The notes below the pieces were generated by a model. The model searched no databases and was not told the origin of the DNA. It saw only the letters and a program-made list of their open reading frames with translations. A program made the translations under genes and the position numbers. From Prevotella sp. (lineage in GTDB: Bacteria > Bacteroidota > Bacteroidia > Bacteroidales > Bacteroidaceae), in the NCBI GenBank assembly GCA_017557185.1, contig JAFZAP010000082.1, positions 1 through 50,862 of the forward strand: a stretch of DNA of 50,862 bases, given 5' to 3'. Shown here piece after piece: positions 25,011-33,655 of the stretch; position 1 is the stretch's first letter; every line of letters begins with the position of its first letter.

Positions 25011-26513
25011 CTACCTATCGAATCCCAGCTCGATCACGTAGTAGTAGGGCTCTCCCTTCGAATGCTTCCGGTAGCTGTCGTAGATGCCCTGCAGCAGGTA
25101 CTTCAGACCGAACGTCGTATTCGCGAAACCTGCGCCGCCCACGCTCGAGTCGTCGTCGCTCGACGAAGCCTCCACCCATTCCGGCAGCCGGTTCATCAGC
25201 TTGATCCTCACGTTCTGGCGGTGCTTGATGCCCTCGCTCTCCAGGATGAACAGGTGCGTTGCCTTGCCCAGGTGCTTGCGCTCCGCAGGCGACACATCCT
25301 TCTGCTCCACCGGCCGGATCTCCTTGATCACCAGCGGGTCGTCGCTCTCCACGCGGTAGTTGTCGATGTCCAGCAGATACTGCTCGTCGATGAGCATTCC
25401 GCTCAGGTCCACCGCCAGCACCAGCCGCAGGTCACCGCTGTTGCGGTCCACCTCCACATTCTCGATATACCGTATCTGATCACCCTGGCCGTGCACCGTG
25501 CGGAAGCGGCCGCGAATCTGGTCGCTCTCCAGCAGCAGCGAGTAGTAGGGCTTATAGACGTCGTCGGTCTCGAAGAGATACATATCCTCATAGCCGCGCA
25601 GCTCGCTGAAACGGCTGAAGGGCACATATGCCTCGTCGCGCGTCAGGCGGGCGATGTTCTGGTTCGAGCCCACCACCACGATGTAGTAAGGCCGGCGACC
25701 GTTATACTGCACTCCACCGGCGGCGTTATACGGGTAGTAGGGACCGTTGTACGAACCCTGCATCTTCACCACCAGCAGACCTTTCTCCTTCACCTGGCTC
25801 TTGAACACCGCATTCGTCATGCCCTGCGCCTCCGCAAACACCTTCTGCGCGTTCACGCCTGCCATCTGCTTCGTCGAGTAGATCATGTCCGTCACCAGTA
25901 TCGACAGCTCGTCGGGTCCCGTCTTGTCGAGCAGCTGCTGGAAGATCGCTGCGAAGTCCGTCGACGAGGCGTCGCCGATACCCTTCGTAGCCTCGAAGAT
26001 GTTCGAGTCGCCGATGAACTGCGAGAAACCCTTCGGATAGGCGTTGATCTCCGAGTTCACCACGTAGATGTGGTTATCGTCGCCACCGCCCGGCAGCTTG
26101 TTCAGCATGCCCACGATGGCAGCCTTAAACGAGCCGTCGCCACCGGCGGCATCATACGGCACCATCGACCCCGAGCGCTCCAGGTAGAAGTTCACGCCCA
26201 GCGTGCGGCGACCCGCCTGGATGTCGATCTTCTTCGGCGGACGGCGGCCCTCGAAGAAGTCACCGATGTACTCCTTCACAGCGTCGATGTCCAGCTCCCC
26301 GTCCTTATAGAAGTCCTTGAAGTGCGCCTTCTGGCCGTCGAGGAACTCCGCAATCTGTTCCCACTCCGAAGCATCAATCACCTCGTCCTTGTCGGCAACG
26401 TCGAGCAGCAGGCGGTTCAGCGCCTTCTTCTCACCACCGCCGCAACTGGCGAGCAGCACACCAGCGAGGAGTGCCATCAGCAGCGTTTTCACTCTATTTC
26501 TCTTCATTTCCAT
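25011..26513 (-). CDS. vWA-fold lipoprotein of the cassette
   Basis: 500 aa from ATG 26513; ATG 26507 is an alternative, while an upstream start at 26582 would bury the signal. The signal peptide ends in a lipobox LLAGVLLASC, so the protein is a lipoprotein. A von Willebrand A-type fold spans about residues 105-300: NFYLERSGSMV is a MIDAS-like ExSxS (Glu replaces the usual Asp), followed by STDFAAIF and ILVTDMIYS. The C-terminal ~200 residues (an FETDDVYKPYYSLL segment and onward) are unassigned. vWA domains bind metal and partner proteins. It is the first gene of the cassette on the minus strand, exported to the envelope. Confidence 0.85.
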   Translation of the reverse strand: MEMKRNRVKTLLMALLAGVLLASCGGGEKKALNRLLLDVADKDEVIDASEWEQIAEFLDGQKAHFKDFYKDGELDIDAVKEYIGDFFEGRRPPKKIDIQAGRRTLGVNFYLERSGSMVPYDAAGGDGSFKAAIVGMLNKLPGGGDDNHIYVVNSEINAYPKGFSQFIGDSNIFEATKGIGDASSTDFAAIFQQLLDKTGPDELSILVTDMIYSTKQMAGVNAQKVFAEAQGMTNAVFKSQVKEKGLLVVKMQGSYNGPYYPYNAAGGVQYNGRRPYYIVVVGSNQNIARLTRDEAYVPFSRFSELRGYEDMYLFETDDVYKPYYSLLLESDQIRGRFRTVHGQGDQIRYIENVEVDRNSGDLRLVLAVDLSGMLIDEQYLLDIDNYRVESDDPLVIKEIRPVEQKDVSPAERKHLGKATHLFILESEGIKHRQNVRIKLMNRLPEWVEASSSDDDSSVGGAGFANTTFGLKYLLQGIYDSYRKHSKGEPYYYVIELGFDR

Positions 26514-26593
26514 CTGTTTTGTTCTTGTTATTCTGACGGTGCGAGAGCACAAAAAGATGCATGCGCCTACGCACGTACGCAATTAAAAACGTG

Positions 26594-26601
26594 CAAAATT
26601 A
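26594..26601 (-). promoter_or_regulatory. -7 promoter element upstream of the vWA lipoprotein gene
   Basis: TAATTTTG on the minus strand (26601-26594) fits TAnnTTTG. No good TTTG is found 19-21 nt upstream, so support is partial. The start site would lie near 26588, about 75 nt before the ATG. Confidence 0.45.
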
Positions 26602-26710
26602 CAAAAAATAATTTGAAATCCCCCCACTCTTCCACGATTATTCAGAGTTTTTAACTGATTTTGTGTTCTGGCCTGCCCATTCGACCAGAGATGCAAATTC
26701 CACAATCCGT

Positions 26711-26902
26711 TTGGTACAGTTGGTACAGATGGCAGTTATATTATGAGCCACATCATGACGTACTTAAGAGGGTAAATGGAAACTTACTATTATATAATAT
26801 ATAATAGTATATTTATATACTTATATTTATTAACTAAAATCAATGGAAAAATCATATCATACCCCCTCGCCTACATAACTGCCATCTGCCATCTGTACCA
26901 AA
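26711..26902. repeat. Inverted-repeat element with AT-rich centre
   Basis: Arms TTGGTACAGATGGCAGTTAT (26720-26739) and ATAACTGCCATCTG plus CCATCTGTACCAA (26875-26901) are inverted copies around ~135 bp of AT-rich DNA. Each arm holds a short direct duplication: TTGGTACAG twice on the left, CCATCTG twice on the right. It resembles a MITE or a folded RNA; no transposase is linked. Confidence 0.7.
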
Positions 26903-27179
26903 TCCATCCTATTCGATAGCTACACAAAAAAACGCAAAACCCTTTTGTACACAATATTCTACGATTGAAATCCGTATCATCTGATACATAGTTCAACAGC
27001 TGCTCTAGCGAAAAGTTTTCTGAATATTTACTGCTTATAATTTGTAAGTTAATGTTTTAAGGCACCCAAGTCCGAACCTCTCATCTCGTACGGAGCATAG
27101 CTCTGGAACCTACGGAGCACGTCTCCTTTCTCTCTAGAGCATAGCTCTATATGCTACGGAGCATTGCTTTGTTAGCTAC

Positions 27180-27224
27180 GGAGATATGCTCCATCATCAA
27201 TTGCAAGCAAAAAATGCAAACACA
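27180..27224. repeat. Dispersed ~45-bp repeat, copy 1
   Basis: AGAGATATG(C/T)TCCATCATCA then ATTGCAAGCAAAAAATGCAA recurs with few changes at 40074-40116. Both copies end in ACACAG. Confidence 0.7.
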
Positions 27225-27237
27225 GCTTCTTAATTCA

Positions 27238-27271
27238 GCCGCCCCCACTCCACTTTGGAAATGAGGGCGGC
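27238..27271 (-). terminator. GC-rich hairpin downstream of the TonB-dependent receptor
   Basis: GCCGCCC and GGGCGGC arms, about 45 nt past the receptor stop on the minus strand. It lacks a strong U tract, so it may be a terminator or a mRNA-stabilising hairpin. Confidence 0.45.
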
Positions 27272-27315
27272 CGCTCCTAATCAAGGAAACTCAATGGTTG
27301 ATGCTTGGCAAGCGA

Positions 27316-29679
27316 TTAGAAATGGAGGCGGAGGTCGATGCCGGCCTGGAAGGGGTTGGCGCGCTGGGCGAAGTAGCGGGTGCCTCCGGCGGCTGAGCTC
27401 TGCACGGCAAACGTGTTGTACTGGGTGTCGGTGAGGTTGCGGGCCCAGAGGGAGATGACGGCGGGACCGAAGTCGTAGTCGGCATGGGCACCAAGCAGGG
27501 CGTAGAAGTTCTGTGAGAACGTGTTGGCCTCGTCCCACCACGTCTTGCCTTGTCCGGTGAGGTTCAGGCCGAGTGTGAACTGCGGTGTGAAGTGGTAGTC
27601 GCCAGCGAGGGAAAAGGTGTGCTGGGGCACGAAGGGCACATAGTTGCCCTTGTGGTTCTCACTTTCATCGAACCAGGGGATATCGGCGTTGACACCTACA
27701 TTGTTCAGCTTTACAACATAATCGTCGAATTTCGCACTCGTATAGCCGTAGGTGGCGTTCCAGTCGAGCTGTCCGCCGAAGGCCTTGCCGCGCAGGGCAA
27801 GCTCCAGACCGCAGGAGTGGCTCTTTCCTGCATTCACCATCACACGACCGTAGTTATAGTCTGGCACCATGATGGAGAGCTGCTGGTTGCGAATCTGCAT
27901 GTAGAACAAGGCAAAGTCGAGGTGCAGGCGGTTCTCGAAGAGGTTCAGGTGGGTGCCCACCTCGTAGTTCCACGACTCCTCGGGCTCGTAGCTGATGGTC
28001 TCCTCGATGGCGGCATAGTCGTCGGCGGAGTGCTCGAGGGTCTTCGTCTCGTTCTGCAGGGAGCTGATGTCCTTTCCGTTTGCCATCAGGTCGGACTGCA
28101 GGATATCGGAGAACATCTGGATGTTGTAGCCGCCCGAGCGATAGCCTTTCGACACAAGGGCATAGACATTGCCGAGGTTCCTATCGAAGTTGTAGGTGAG
28201 GCCGACCTTCGGCAGGAACTGCGTGAAGCTCTTGTCGAGGCTCTGCGCGAGCGGCGACAGCAGGCCATTGGTGTATTCCATGCTGCGCGGTCCCATTTGT
28301 GCGGCATAGTGGAGCGTCATCAGGGCCTGTGTTTGGTAGTCGATCTTCACCTTGTCGTAGTTCAGGCGGAAGCCCAGCGTTGCCTTCAGGCGATTGGTGA
28401 GCAGGATGTTTGACTCATGGAACAGGCCGAGGTTCATCTGTGGCGTGTGGAACTGCTCGGCGACATCGAGTACTGGTATCTCCCAAGTGGTGAACATGGA
28501 GCGCACTCGCTCGGGCATGTAGCCGAGAATGGTCGCTGCCAGCGTGTTGCGCATCTCCTCGCCGAAGTAGACGGGTGCATCGGTGCGCAGCCACTGGTAG
28601 GAGCCGAAGAGGCCGGAGGTGTGCTGCCAGCGGGTGTAGGAATGGGAGCGGAGCACGAACTCCTGCGTGACGGCGTTCTGCTTCTGCCGCTGGATGAGGC
28701 GCAGATAGTCGGGCGCCATATAGTCCTGGTCCATGAGCATCAGGTCGCGCAGATACTGATAGCTGGTGGTGGAGGTGAAGAGCAGAGGGCCGAAGTCGTA
28801 GCTGATGTTCAGACCGGTGTTCAGCATGTTGCGCTTGTAGCCGTTCATGAGGGTGGTGGAGGGATCCTCCACAGTGGAGAATGGAGAGTGGAGAGCGGAG
28901 AGTTGGGCTTCGCCGTAGCCGAAACCGTTCTGGTTGACATACTGATAGTCGGCGACGAGGTCGAAGTTTAGTTTTTGTGTTGGTTGCCAGACGAAGCGCA
29001 TACGAGCGCCAGCCTCGTTGGTGAGGTCGTTCTTCTGCTCGAAGTTCTGATTGTCGATGAAGCCCTTCAGACCGCTATAGAAGCCTGCCACCGAGAAGGC
29101 GAAGGTGTCGGAGGGGCGGTGGTAGTGGGCAACCTCGATGTTCGAATAGAGGCCTGTGCCCAAACCGAGATTGACATCGGTACCCTGATAGTTCATCGGG
29201 TTCTTCGAGTAGACGCGCACGAGTCCGCCCTCGGTGTTCTGTCCGTAGAGGGTGCCCTGTGGTCCACGCAGCACATCGACGCGGTCGACCATGTAGAAAT
29301 GGTTGTTGAATGCCGACTTCGACATGAGCGGCATATTGTCGTAATAGACGCCGACGGCAGGGTTGTTGATGCGCGAGCCGATACCGCGCACGTACATGGA
29401 AGAGGTGAGGCGCGAGCCGTAGGCAGGCATCGTGAACGACGGTACGAACTGCGACAGCTGGCTGAGGTCGGTGATGTGGAGCTGGTTGAGCTGGTCGCCC
29501 ACCATCACCGTGCTTGACAACGGCTGCAGGCGCAGGCGCACCTGTTCCTTCGGTTGGCTTACTACGATGACCTCGTCGAGGTCCTGGACGCGCGAGGTGT
29601 CGCCCATCTCTTCGATTCCTTCTGCCATCAGGGGCATCGACAGTGCGAGCATCAGGCCCGCAAAGAGTTGTTTCTTCAT
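27316..29679 (-). CDS. TonB-dependent outer-membrane receptor
   Basis: 787 aa from ATG 29679. Earlier in-frame codons (TTG 29703 in the -7 box, ATG 29691 next to the start site) are rejected, and MKKQLFAGLMLALSMPLMAEG is a clean signal peptide. TonB-box-like DEVIVVSQ precedes a plug domain (about 40-160: VRGIGSRINNPAVGVYYD, VLRGPQGTLYGQNTEGG), then a 22-strand barrel ending in LRLHF. There is no CarboxypepD (SusC-like) domain, so a siderophore, heme or cobalamin-type cargo is more likely than glycans. Heptamer-repeat DNA (28867-28907) is read in frame as LSALHSPFSTVED in a loop. There is no SusD neighbour. Confidence 0.92.
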   Translation of the reverse strand: MKKQLFAGLMLALSMPLMAEGIEEMGDTSRVQDLDEVIVVSQPKEQVRLRLQPLSSTVMVGDQLNQLHITDLSQLSQFVPSFTMPAYGSRLTSSMYVRGIGSRINNPAVGVYYDNMPLMSKSAFNNHFYMVDRVDVLRGPQGTLYGQNTEGGLVRVYSKNPMNYQGTDVNLGLGTGLYSNIEVAHYHRPSDTFAFSVAGFYSGLKGFIDNQNFEQKNDLTNEAGARMRFVWQPTQKLNFDLVADYQYVNQNGFGYGEAQLSALHSPFSTVEDPSTTLMNGYKRNMLNTGLNISYDFGPLLFTSTTSYQYLRDLMLMDQDYMAPDYLRLIQRQKQNAVTQEFVLRSHSYTRWQHTSGLFGSYQWLRTDAPVYFGEEMRNTLAATILGYMPERVRSMFTTWEIPVLDVAEQFHTPQMNLGLFHESNILLTNRLKATLGFRLNYDKVKIDYQTQALMTLHYAAQMGPRSMEYTNGLLSPLAQSLDKSFTQFLPKVGLTYNFDRNLGNVYALVSKGYRSGGYNIQMFSDILQSDLMANGKDISSLQNETKTLEHSADDYAAIEETISYEPEESWNYEVGTHLNLFENRLHLDFALFYMQIRNQQLSIMVPDYNYGRVMVNAGKSHSCGLELALRGKAFGGQLDWNATYGYTSAKFDDYVVKLNNVGVNADIPWFDESENHKGNYVPFVPQHTFSLAGDYHFTPQFTLGLNLTGQGKTWWDEANTFSQNFYALLGAHADYDFGPAVISLWARNLTDTQYNTFAVQSSAAGGTRYFAQRANPFQAGIDLRLHF
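28867..28907. repeat. TGGAGAG heptamer array inside the TonB-dependent receptor gene
   Basis: Repeated GTGGAGAATGGAGAGTGGAG then AGCGGAGAG. It adds an in-frame Ser/His/Leu-rich loop to the barrel. Confidence 0.65.
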
Positions 29680-29700
29680 GTTTGTAATCATATTTGGCTG

Positions 29701-29708
29701 CAAAGGTA
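29701..29708 (-). promoter_or_regulatory. -7 element of the TonB-dependent receptor gene
   Basis: TACCTTTG on the minus strand, 22 nt upstream of ATG 29679. The -33 region has only a weak TTTC-like match. It fixes the start codon. Confidence 0.65.
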
Positions 29709-29752
29709 GTGGTTTCCGGCGAATCGTGAAATCCTCATAAATAGGGATTTTT

Positions 29753-29786
29753 AAGCCCCACTCCGACTCTCCCCAAGGGGAGAGGT
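29753..29786. repeat. Dispersed palindromic element between receptor and CotH genes
   Basis: AAGCCCCACTCCGACTCTCC then CCAAGGGGAGAGGT, in the divergent intergenic region. Confidence 0.7.
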
Positions 29787-29876
29787 TTTATCGGAAAGAA
29801 ATTCGAATAATTAGAATAATTATGACCAGAAAATAAGGACACTAGTTGCTTCATTTGTTTGAAAAAATCAAATACA

Positions 29877-29908
29877 TTTGGTATTTCGCTCACTTATTTG
29901 TAACTTTG
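29877..29908 (+). promoter_or_regulatory. Promoter of the CotH gene
   Basis: -33 TTTG (29877-29880) and -7 TAACTTTG (29901-29908) with 20 nt between them, a full consensus. The ATG at 29914 is only 6 nt past the -7 box, so the mRNA should be leaderless or nearly so. Confidence 0.8.
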
Positions 29909-29913
29909 TCGGC

Positions 29914-31929
29914 ATGAAACGGCTTCTGATCGTATTATCGCTGCTGATGCTCGGCTTGATTTGTGCCTATGCACAGTGGACGCGGCTGACGAATCTGCCC
30001 ACCATCTATATTGACACGTATAGCGGACGGGCGATTACGAGCAAGACAACGTATGTCTATGCCACGATGCGGTATGTGGACGAGGCGGATCAGGTGACGG
30101 TCTACGACTCGCTGGAGATACGCGGGCGGGGAAATTCGACGTGGAGCTTGCAGAAGAAGCCGTATAAGCTGAAGTTCCACGAGAAGGAGAAACTGCTGGG
30201 GAAGGGCTATGCGAAGACGAAGAAGTGGACGCTGCTGGCGAATGCTGGTGACAAGACGCTGATCAGAAACGCGGTGACATCGGCGATGGGCGAGTTCACG
30301 ACGTTGAAGTTCAACCCGGCCTATAAGTTCGTGGACCTCGTGCTGAACGGCGCGTTCGTGGGCTGCTACCAGCTGAGCGACCACGTGGATGTGCGGCCTC
30401 ATCGCGTGGACGTCGTCGAACAGGACCTGCCGCTGACCGACGACAGCGATATCTCGGGCGGCTACCTGCTGGAGGTGGACGGCTTCAAGGACGGCAACTG
30501 CTTCACGACATCGAGCTATAGTGTTCCCATCCGTATTCACTATCCCGACGAGGACGACATCGTTGCCTCGCAGAACACGTATATCCGAGACTACATCGGG
30601 CAGTTCGAGCGTGCGCTGCGGTCGTCGGACTTCAAGGACCCCGTGCTGGGCTATCGTGCGTTTGTAGACTCCACATCGCTCATCGACTGGTTCCTCTGCA
30701 CGGAGATCAGCGCGAACCTCGACGGCTACTACAGCACCTATTTCTATAAGGACAAGGGGGACTCGCTACTCTACTGGGGCCCCATCTGGGATGCCGATAT
30801 TGCGTTTGGCAACGACTACCGAGTGACGACAACCGTCGACAGACTGATGACGGATGTGGGATTCGGCCAAACGAAGCAGTGGCTGAACCGCATGTGGCAG
30901 GACGAATGGTTCTCGCGGAAGGTATTTACGCGCTACATGGAGCTGGTGGAGCGAGGGCTGGTGGACTATCTGTTCACGCAGATCGACAGTTTGCGGGAGC
31001 TGCTGTGGGAGTCGCAAGAGCTGAACTACGAGCGCTGGGGCATCGACCGCCGCATGTATCACGAGATTGTGCTCTACAGCAGCTACGACGAGTATATCAG
31101 CTATCTGCGCAGCTTCATCTCCGCACACTGTGCCTACCTGGAAGAAGCCTTCGCTAACCGCAAGCCTGTAGATCCCACGCCACCGTTTGTGGCAAGTAAT
31201 TATTTCTACCGCATCACGAATGCCGGCAGCGCGAAGGCGATTAAGGAGAGCACGAGCGGCGACCCCGCGAAGGGTGTTGTACAGCAATGGGAGAACCTCG
31301 AGGATGCTGAGAGCGAGGACTGGTGGGTGAAGAAGGCGAACGGGCACTATATGCTGTTGAACCGCGTGTCGCTACGGGCGCTCAACGATCCCACACAAGG
31401 CGAGGTGGGACCAACCACGAACGTCGGAACGGCTCTCGACACAGCGCCGGAAGACTCGCTCGACGAGCGACAGCTGTGGGATATCATCCCGCAGGGTACG
31501 GCGGGATATTATAACCTGTTGAATGTGTACACGCAGCATATTGCCAACCTCAGCGGCGGCAACAGCGCAAACGGAGCGTCCATCCTGAGCTATACGAACG
31601 ACGAGCGGAATGCCTCGAGCAGAAACCGCCTGTGGTATTTCATCCCGACGAAGGAGGCTATTCCCGAGACGCTGACGGGTATTCGCGACATAGAGCCGAA
31701 GGAATATGCGCTGGCTTACAATCCGTCGACGGACGAGCTGCACTTCGGGTCGGAGACTCCCGAACTGCTTGCACGACTGACGGCGAGGGTGTACGACGCC
31801 AGCGGCCGCCTCGTGGGTAGTTTCCGGGGCGACGAGCGTTTCTCGATGGCCGCACAGCCGCACGGAGTGTTCATCGTCGCGTGGCGCTGCGGCTCTCAGC
31901 AGAGAAGCGTGAAGTTCATAAAGCCTTAG
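29914..31929 (+). CDS. Secreted CotH kinase-like protein with ricin-type domain
   Basis: 671 aa from ATG 29914, with signal peptide MKRLLIVLSLLMLGLICAYA. The CotH kinase domain covers about 35-380 and includes a KKPYKLKFHEKEKLLGK segment and the metal/ATP-site motif WDADIAFGN (~291-299). CotH proteins are atypical kinases that phosphorylate secreted proteins. A ricin/RICIN_2-like beta-trefoil follows (about 430-580, FYRITNAGSAKAIKE, QLWDIIPQGTAGYYNLLNVY), then a C-terminal tail (SFRGDERFSMAAQPHGVFIV) like T9SS or Por tails. It may attach to a glycan and phosphorylate a surface protein; that is inference. Confidence 0.88.
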   Translation: MKRLLIVLSLLMLGLICAYAQWTRLTNLPTIYIDTYSGRAITSKTTYVYATMRYVDEADQVTVYDSLEIRGRGNSTWSLQKKPYKLKFHEKEKLLGKGYAKTKKWTLLANAGDKTLIRNAVTSAMGEFTTLKFNPAYKFVDLVLNGAFVGCYQLSDHVDVRPHRVDVVEQDLPLTDDSDISGGYLLEVDGFKDGNCFTTSSYSVPIRIHYPDEDDIVASQNTYIRDYIGQFERALRSSDFKDPVLGYRAFVDSTSLIDWFLCTEISANLDGYYSTYFYKDKGDSLLYWGPIWDADIAFGNDYRVTTTVDRLMTDVGFGQTKQWLNRMWQDEWFSRKVFTRYMELVERGLVDYLFTQIDSLRELLWESQELNYERWGIDRRMYHEIVLYSSYDEYISYLRSFISAHCAYLEEAFANRKPVDPTPPFVASNYFYRITNAGSAKAIKESTSGDPAKGVVQQWENLEDAESEDWWVKKANGHYMLLNRVSLRALNDPTQGEVGPTTNVGTALDTAPEDSLDERQLWDIIPQGTAGYYNLLNVYTQHIANLSGGNSANGASILSYTNDERNASSRNRLWYFIPTKEAIPETLTGIRDIEPKEYALAYNPSTDELHFGSETPELLARLTARVYDASGRLVGSFRGDERFSMAAQPHGVFIVAWRCGSQQRSVKFIKP

Positions 31930-31950
31930 GCTTGTTTCCCCAACCTTGCT

Positions 31951-31980
31951 CTGTCTGTTGCGATTAATCGCAACAGACAG
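31951..31980. terminator. 30-bp perfect palindrome between convergent genes
   Basis: CTGTCTGTTGCGATT and its exact complement AATCGCAACAGACAG form a 30-bp perfect palindrome between the CotH stop (31929) and the GH43 stop (31990). It could be a bidirectional terminator. No strong U tract follows, so a protein-binding site is also possible. Confidence 0.6.
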
Positions 31981-31989
31981 GACAGGTCA

Positions 31990-33624
31990 TCATTTGAACT
32001 CGAAATCCTGGAGGGTGCAGAGACTCTTTTCCTTCGTTTCAGAGGAAAACACGAAGAAGAGGGCGTGCTTGCCTGTGAGCTCGGCGAGCGTGGGCAGGTC
32101 GGCGGCGACCTCGGTTGAGGTCTGCGGCATATCAGCCTTCAGCTGAATGGTGCCCAACGGTTTTCCTCCCTGCGAGGTCCAGGGGCGGTCGGCAAGGATA
32201 GTGATGGTTCCGTCGACGCCGGTCGGTATGAGGCGGATGCGGAGCTGCACATCGTTTCGTCCCTGTGTCTTATTGAAGTTGAAGTACTTATAGCCTACGA
32301 TAGAACCGTCGGTATTGTTGACGATGTTGTTGGTGTTGTTGCGGATATCGTAGGGCGCCTTGAATTTGTCGTCGGTACCGTAGGAAGCCTCAATGTACGA
32401 GCCATAGAAGATGTTGTTCGGCCATTCGTGTACGGCAGGCTTCGGTCCTGTGTGCCAGCAGGCGATGCCGGCAGAGTGGGTTTCGAACGGGTCGAGGCCG
32501 TCGAGTGCGAAGCCTTCCGAGTTGTATTCGCCCTCGCTGATGGTGACCTTTCCTCCCGGTCCTTCTACTACGTCAACGCTGATGGGAGCCACCATCGCCT
32601 GACGCGCAAACTCGTTGAGTCCCGTCTGACGGTGATAGAACACATACCACTGACCGTTGATCTCACAGATGCTGCCGTGTGTGTTGCCGTCGGGGGTAGC
32701 AGTCGGGATGGTGTCGCCCTGCTCGTTGATATCGCGAGCGCGGCCGTCGATGATGGTTCCGCCGTAGGTCCACGGTCCCAGCGGATGGTCGCTGTAGGCA
32801 TAGGCCAGCGTGTAGTTCGACACGGGAAGACCGAACTCGCCTTCCTTCGTGAAGCGGCTGTAGATGAAGACATACTTATCCTTAATCTTGCGGATGGAGG
32901 ATGCCTCGAAGAAGCTGAAGTCGCCTTTCTGATAACGGCCTGACACCATATCCTCGATCACCGGAGTACCGGGCTTCACCGTAGCCATCGTGGCTGGATC
33001 GAGCTCGGCGGCATACGACCGCTCGAATCCCCAGTAGCCATAGACGCGCCCGTCGTCGTCGACAAACACGGCGGGGTCGAACTGCAGTACGCCGTCAACC
33101 ATATTCGCGTTGTCGGCATTCCAGTTGCAAACCTCAAACGGGCCGTCGGGGCGGCTGCTCTTGGCGATGAGTCCGTTACGTCCTCCCGTCTGGTCGTTGG
33201 GGAAGAGATAGTAGGTCTTGGTGCCATCGGGGGCGGTAACCAGCGTGACATCGGGCGCATAGAGCACGTCGGCGGTGCCGGCGGAGTCGAACGGCTCACC
33301 CTTCGCATTCTTGTCGACGACGAGAATCACACCGTCGTAGCGCCAGTTGCTGAGGTCGTCGACATCGGCCGACCAAACCACCTGATCGCGTCCGCAGTAT
33401 TTGGTAATAAGGTCGTCGTGCGAGCCGTAGATGTAAACACGATACTTTCCAGGATGATCCGGGTCTTCGAAGACGTAGGGTTCGCCATCAGGGATATGTT
33501 CCCATAGTGGCAGATAGGGATTTCCGGGTGTTTGCATGACGGACTTTGTGTTGGCTGCTGTGCCGCAGGATGCGAGGAGGGCAAGGAGGACACAGGCTAA
33601 CAGGAAGGAAAGATTCTTTGTCAT
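31990..33624 (-). CDS. Glycoside hydrolase family 43 lipoprotein
   Basis: 544 aa from ATG 33624. An earlier in-frame start (33714) would read through the heptamer repeats and the neighbouring gene's end. Signal peptide with lipobox LLALLASC. A five-bladed beta-propeller GH43 domain fills about 40-370: VLYAPDVTLV (pKa-modulating Asp), FEASSIRKIKDKYVF (likely general-acid Glu), and WYVFYHR near its end. A C-terminal carbohydrate-binding-like beta domain (~390-544) follows. GH43 enzymes split arabinose- or xylose-containing glycans at the cell surface. The gene stands alone, without SusCD partners. A (TCTCAACT)-type array abuts the ATG. Confidence 0.9.
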   Translation of the reverse strand: MTKNLSFLLACVLLALLASCGTAANTKSVMQTPGNPYLPLWEHIPDGEPYVFEDPDHPGKYRVYIYGSHDDLITKYCGRDQVVWSADVDDLSNWRYDGVILVVDKNAKGEPFDSAGTADVLYAPDVTLVTAPDGTKTYYLFPNDQTGGRNGLIAKSSRPDGPFEVCNWNADNANMVDGVLQFDPAVFVDDDGRVYGYWGFERSYAAELDPATMATVKPGTPVIEDMVSGRYQKGDFSFFEASSIRKIKDKYVFIYSRFTKEGEFGLPVSNYTLAYAYSDHPLGPWTYGGTIIDGRARDINEQGDTIPTATPDGNTHGSICEINGQWYVFYHRQTGLNEFARQAMVAPISVDVVEGPGGKVTISEGEYNSEGFALDGLDPFETHSAGIACWHTGPKPAVHEWPNNIFYGSYIEASYGTDDKFKAPYDIRNNTNNIVNNTDGSIVGYKYFNFNKTQGRNDVQLRIRLIPTGVDGTITILADRPWTSQGGKPLGTIQLKADMPQTSTEVAADLPTLAELTGKHALFFVFSSETKEKSLCTLQDFEFK

Positions 33625-33655
33625 AGTTGAGAGTGGAGAGTTGAGAGTTGATAGT

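Larger units (their letters stand above)
26583..27315. other. 730-bp AT-rich intergenic region with repeats
   Basis: No convincing gene. It holds the -7 element of the vWA gene, a large imperfect inverted repeat (26711-26902), a cluster of GGAGCATAGCTC-type palindromes (27090-27195), a 45-bp dispersed repeat (27180-27224) and a GC-rich hairpin (27238-27271). Confidence 0.75.

Noticed and set aside
26583-27315. An IS element or prophage remnant
   Set aside because: There are inverted repeats but no transposase or integrase frame.
27316-29679. TonB receptor as SusC of a polysaccharide locus
   Set aside because: No N-terminal CarboxypepD domain and no SusD gene beside it; the GH43 gene is 2 kb away, past CotH, and convergent with CotH.
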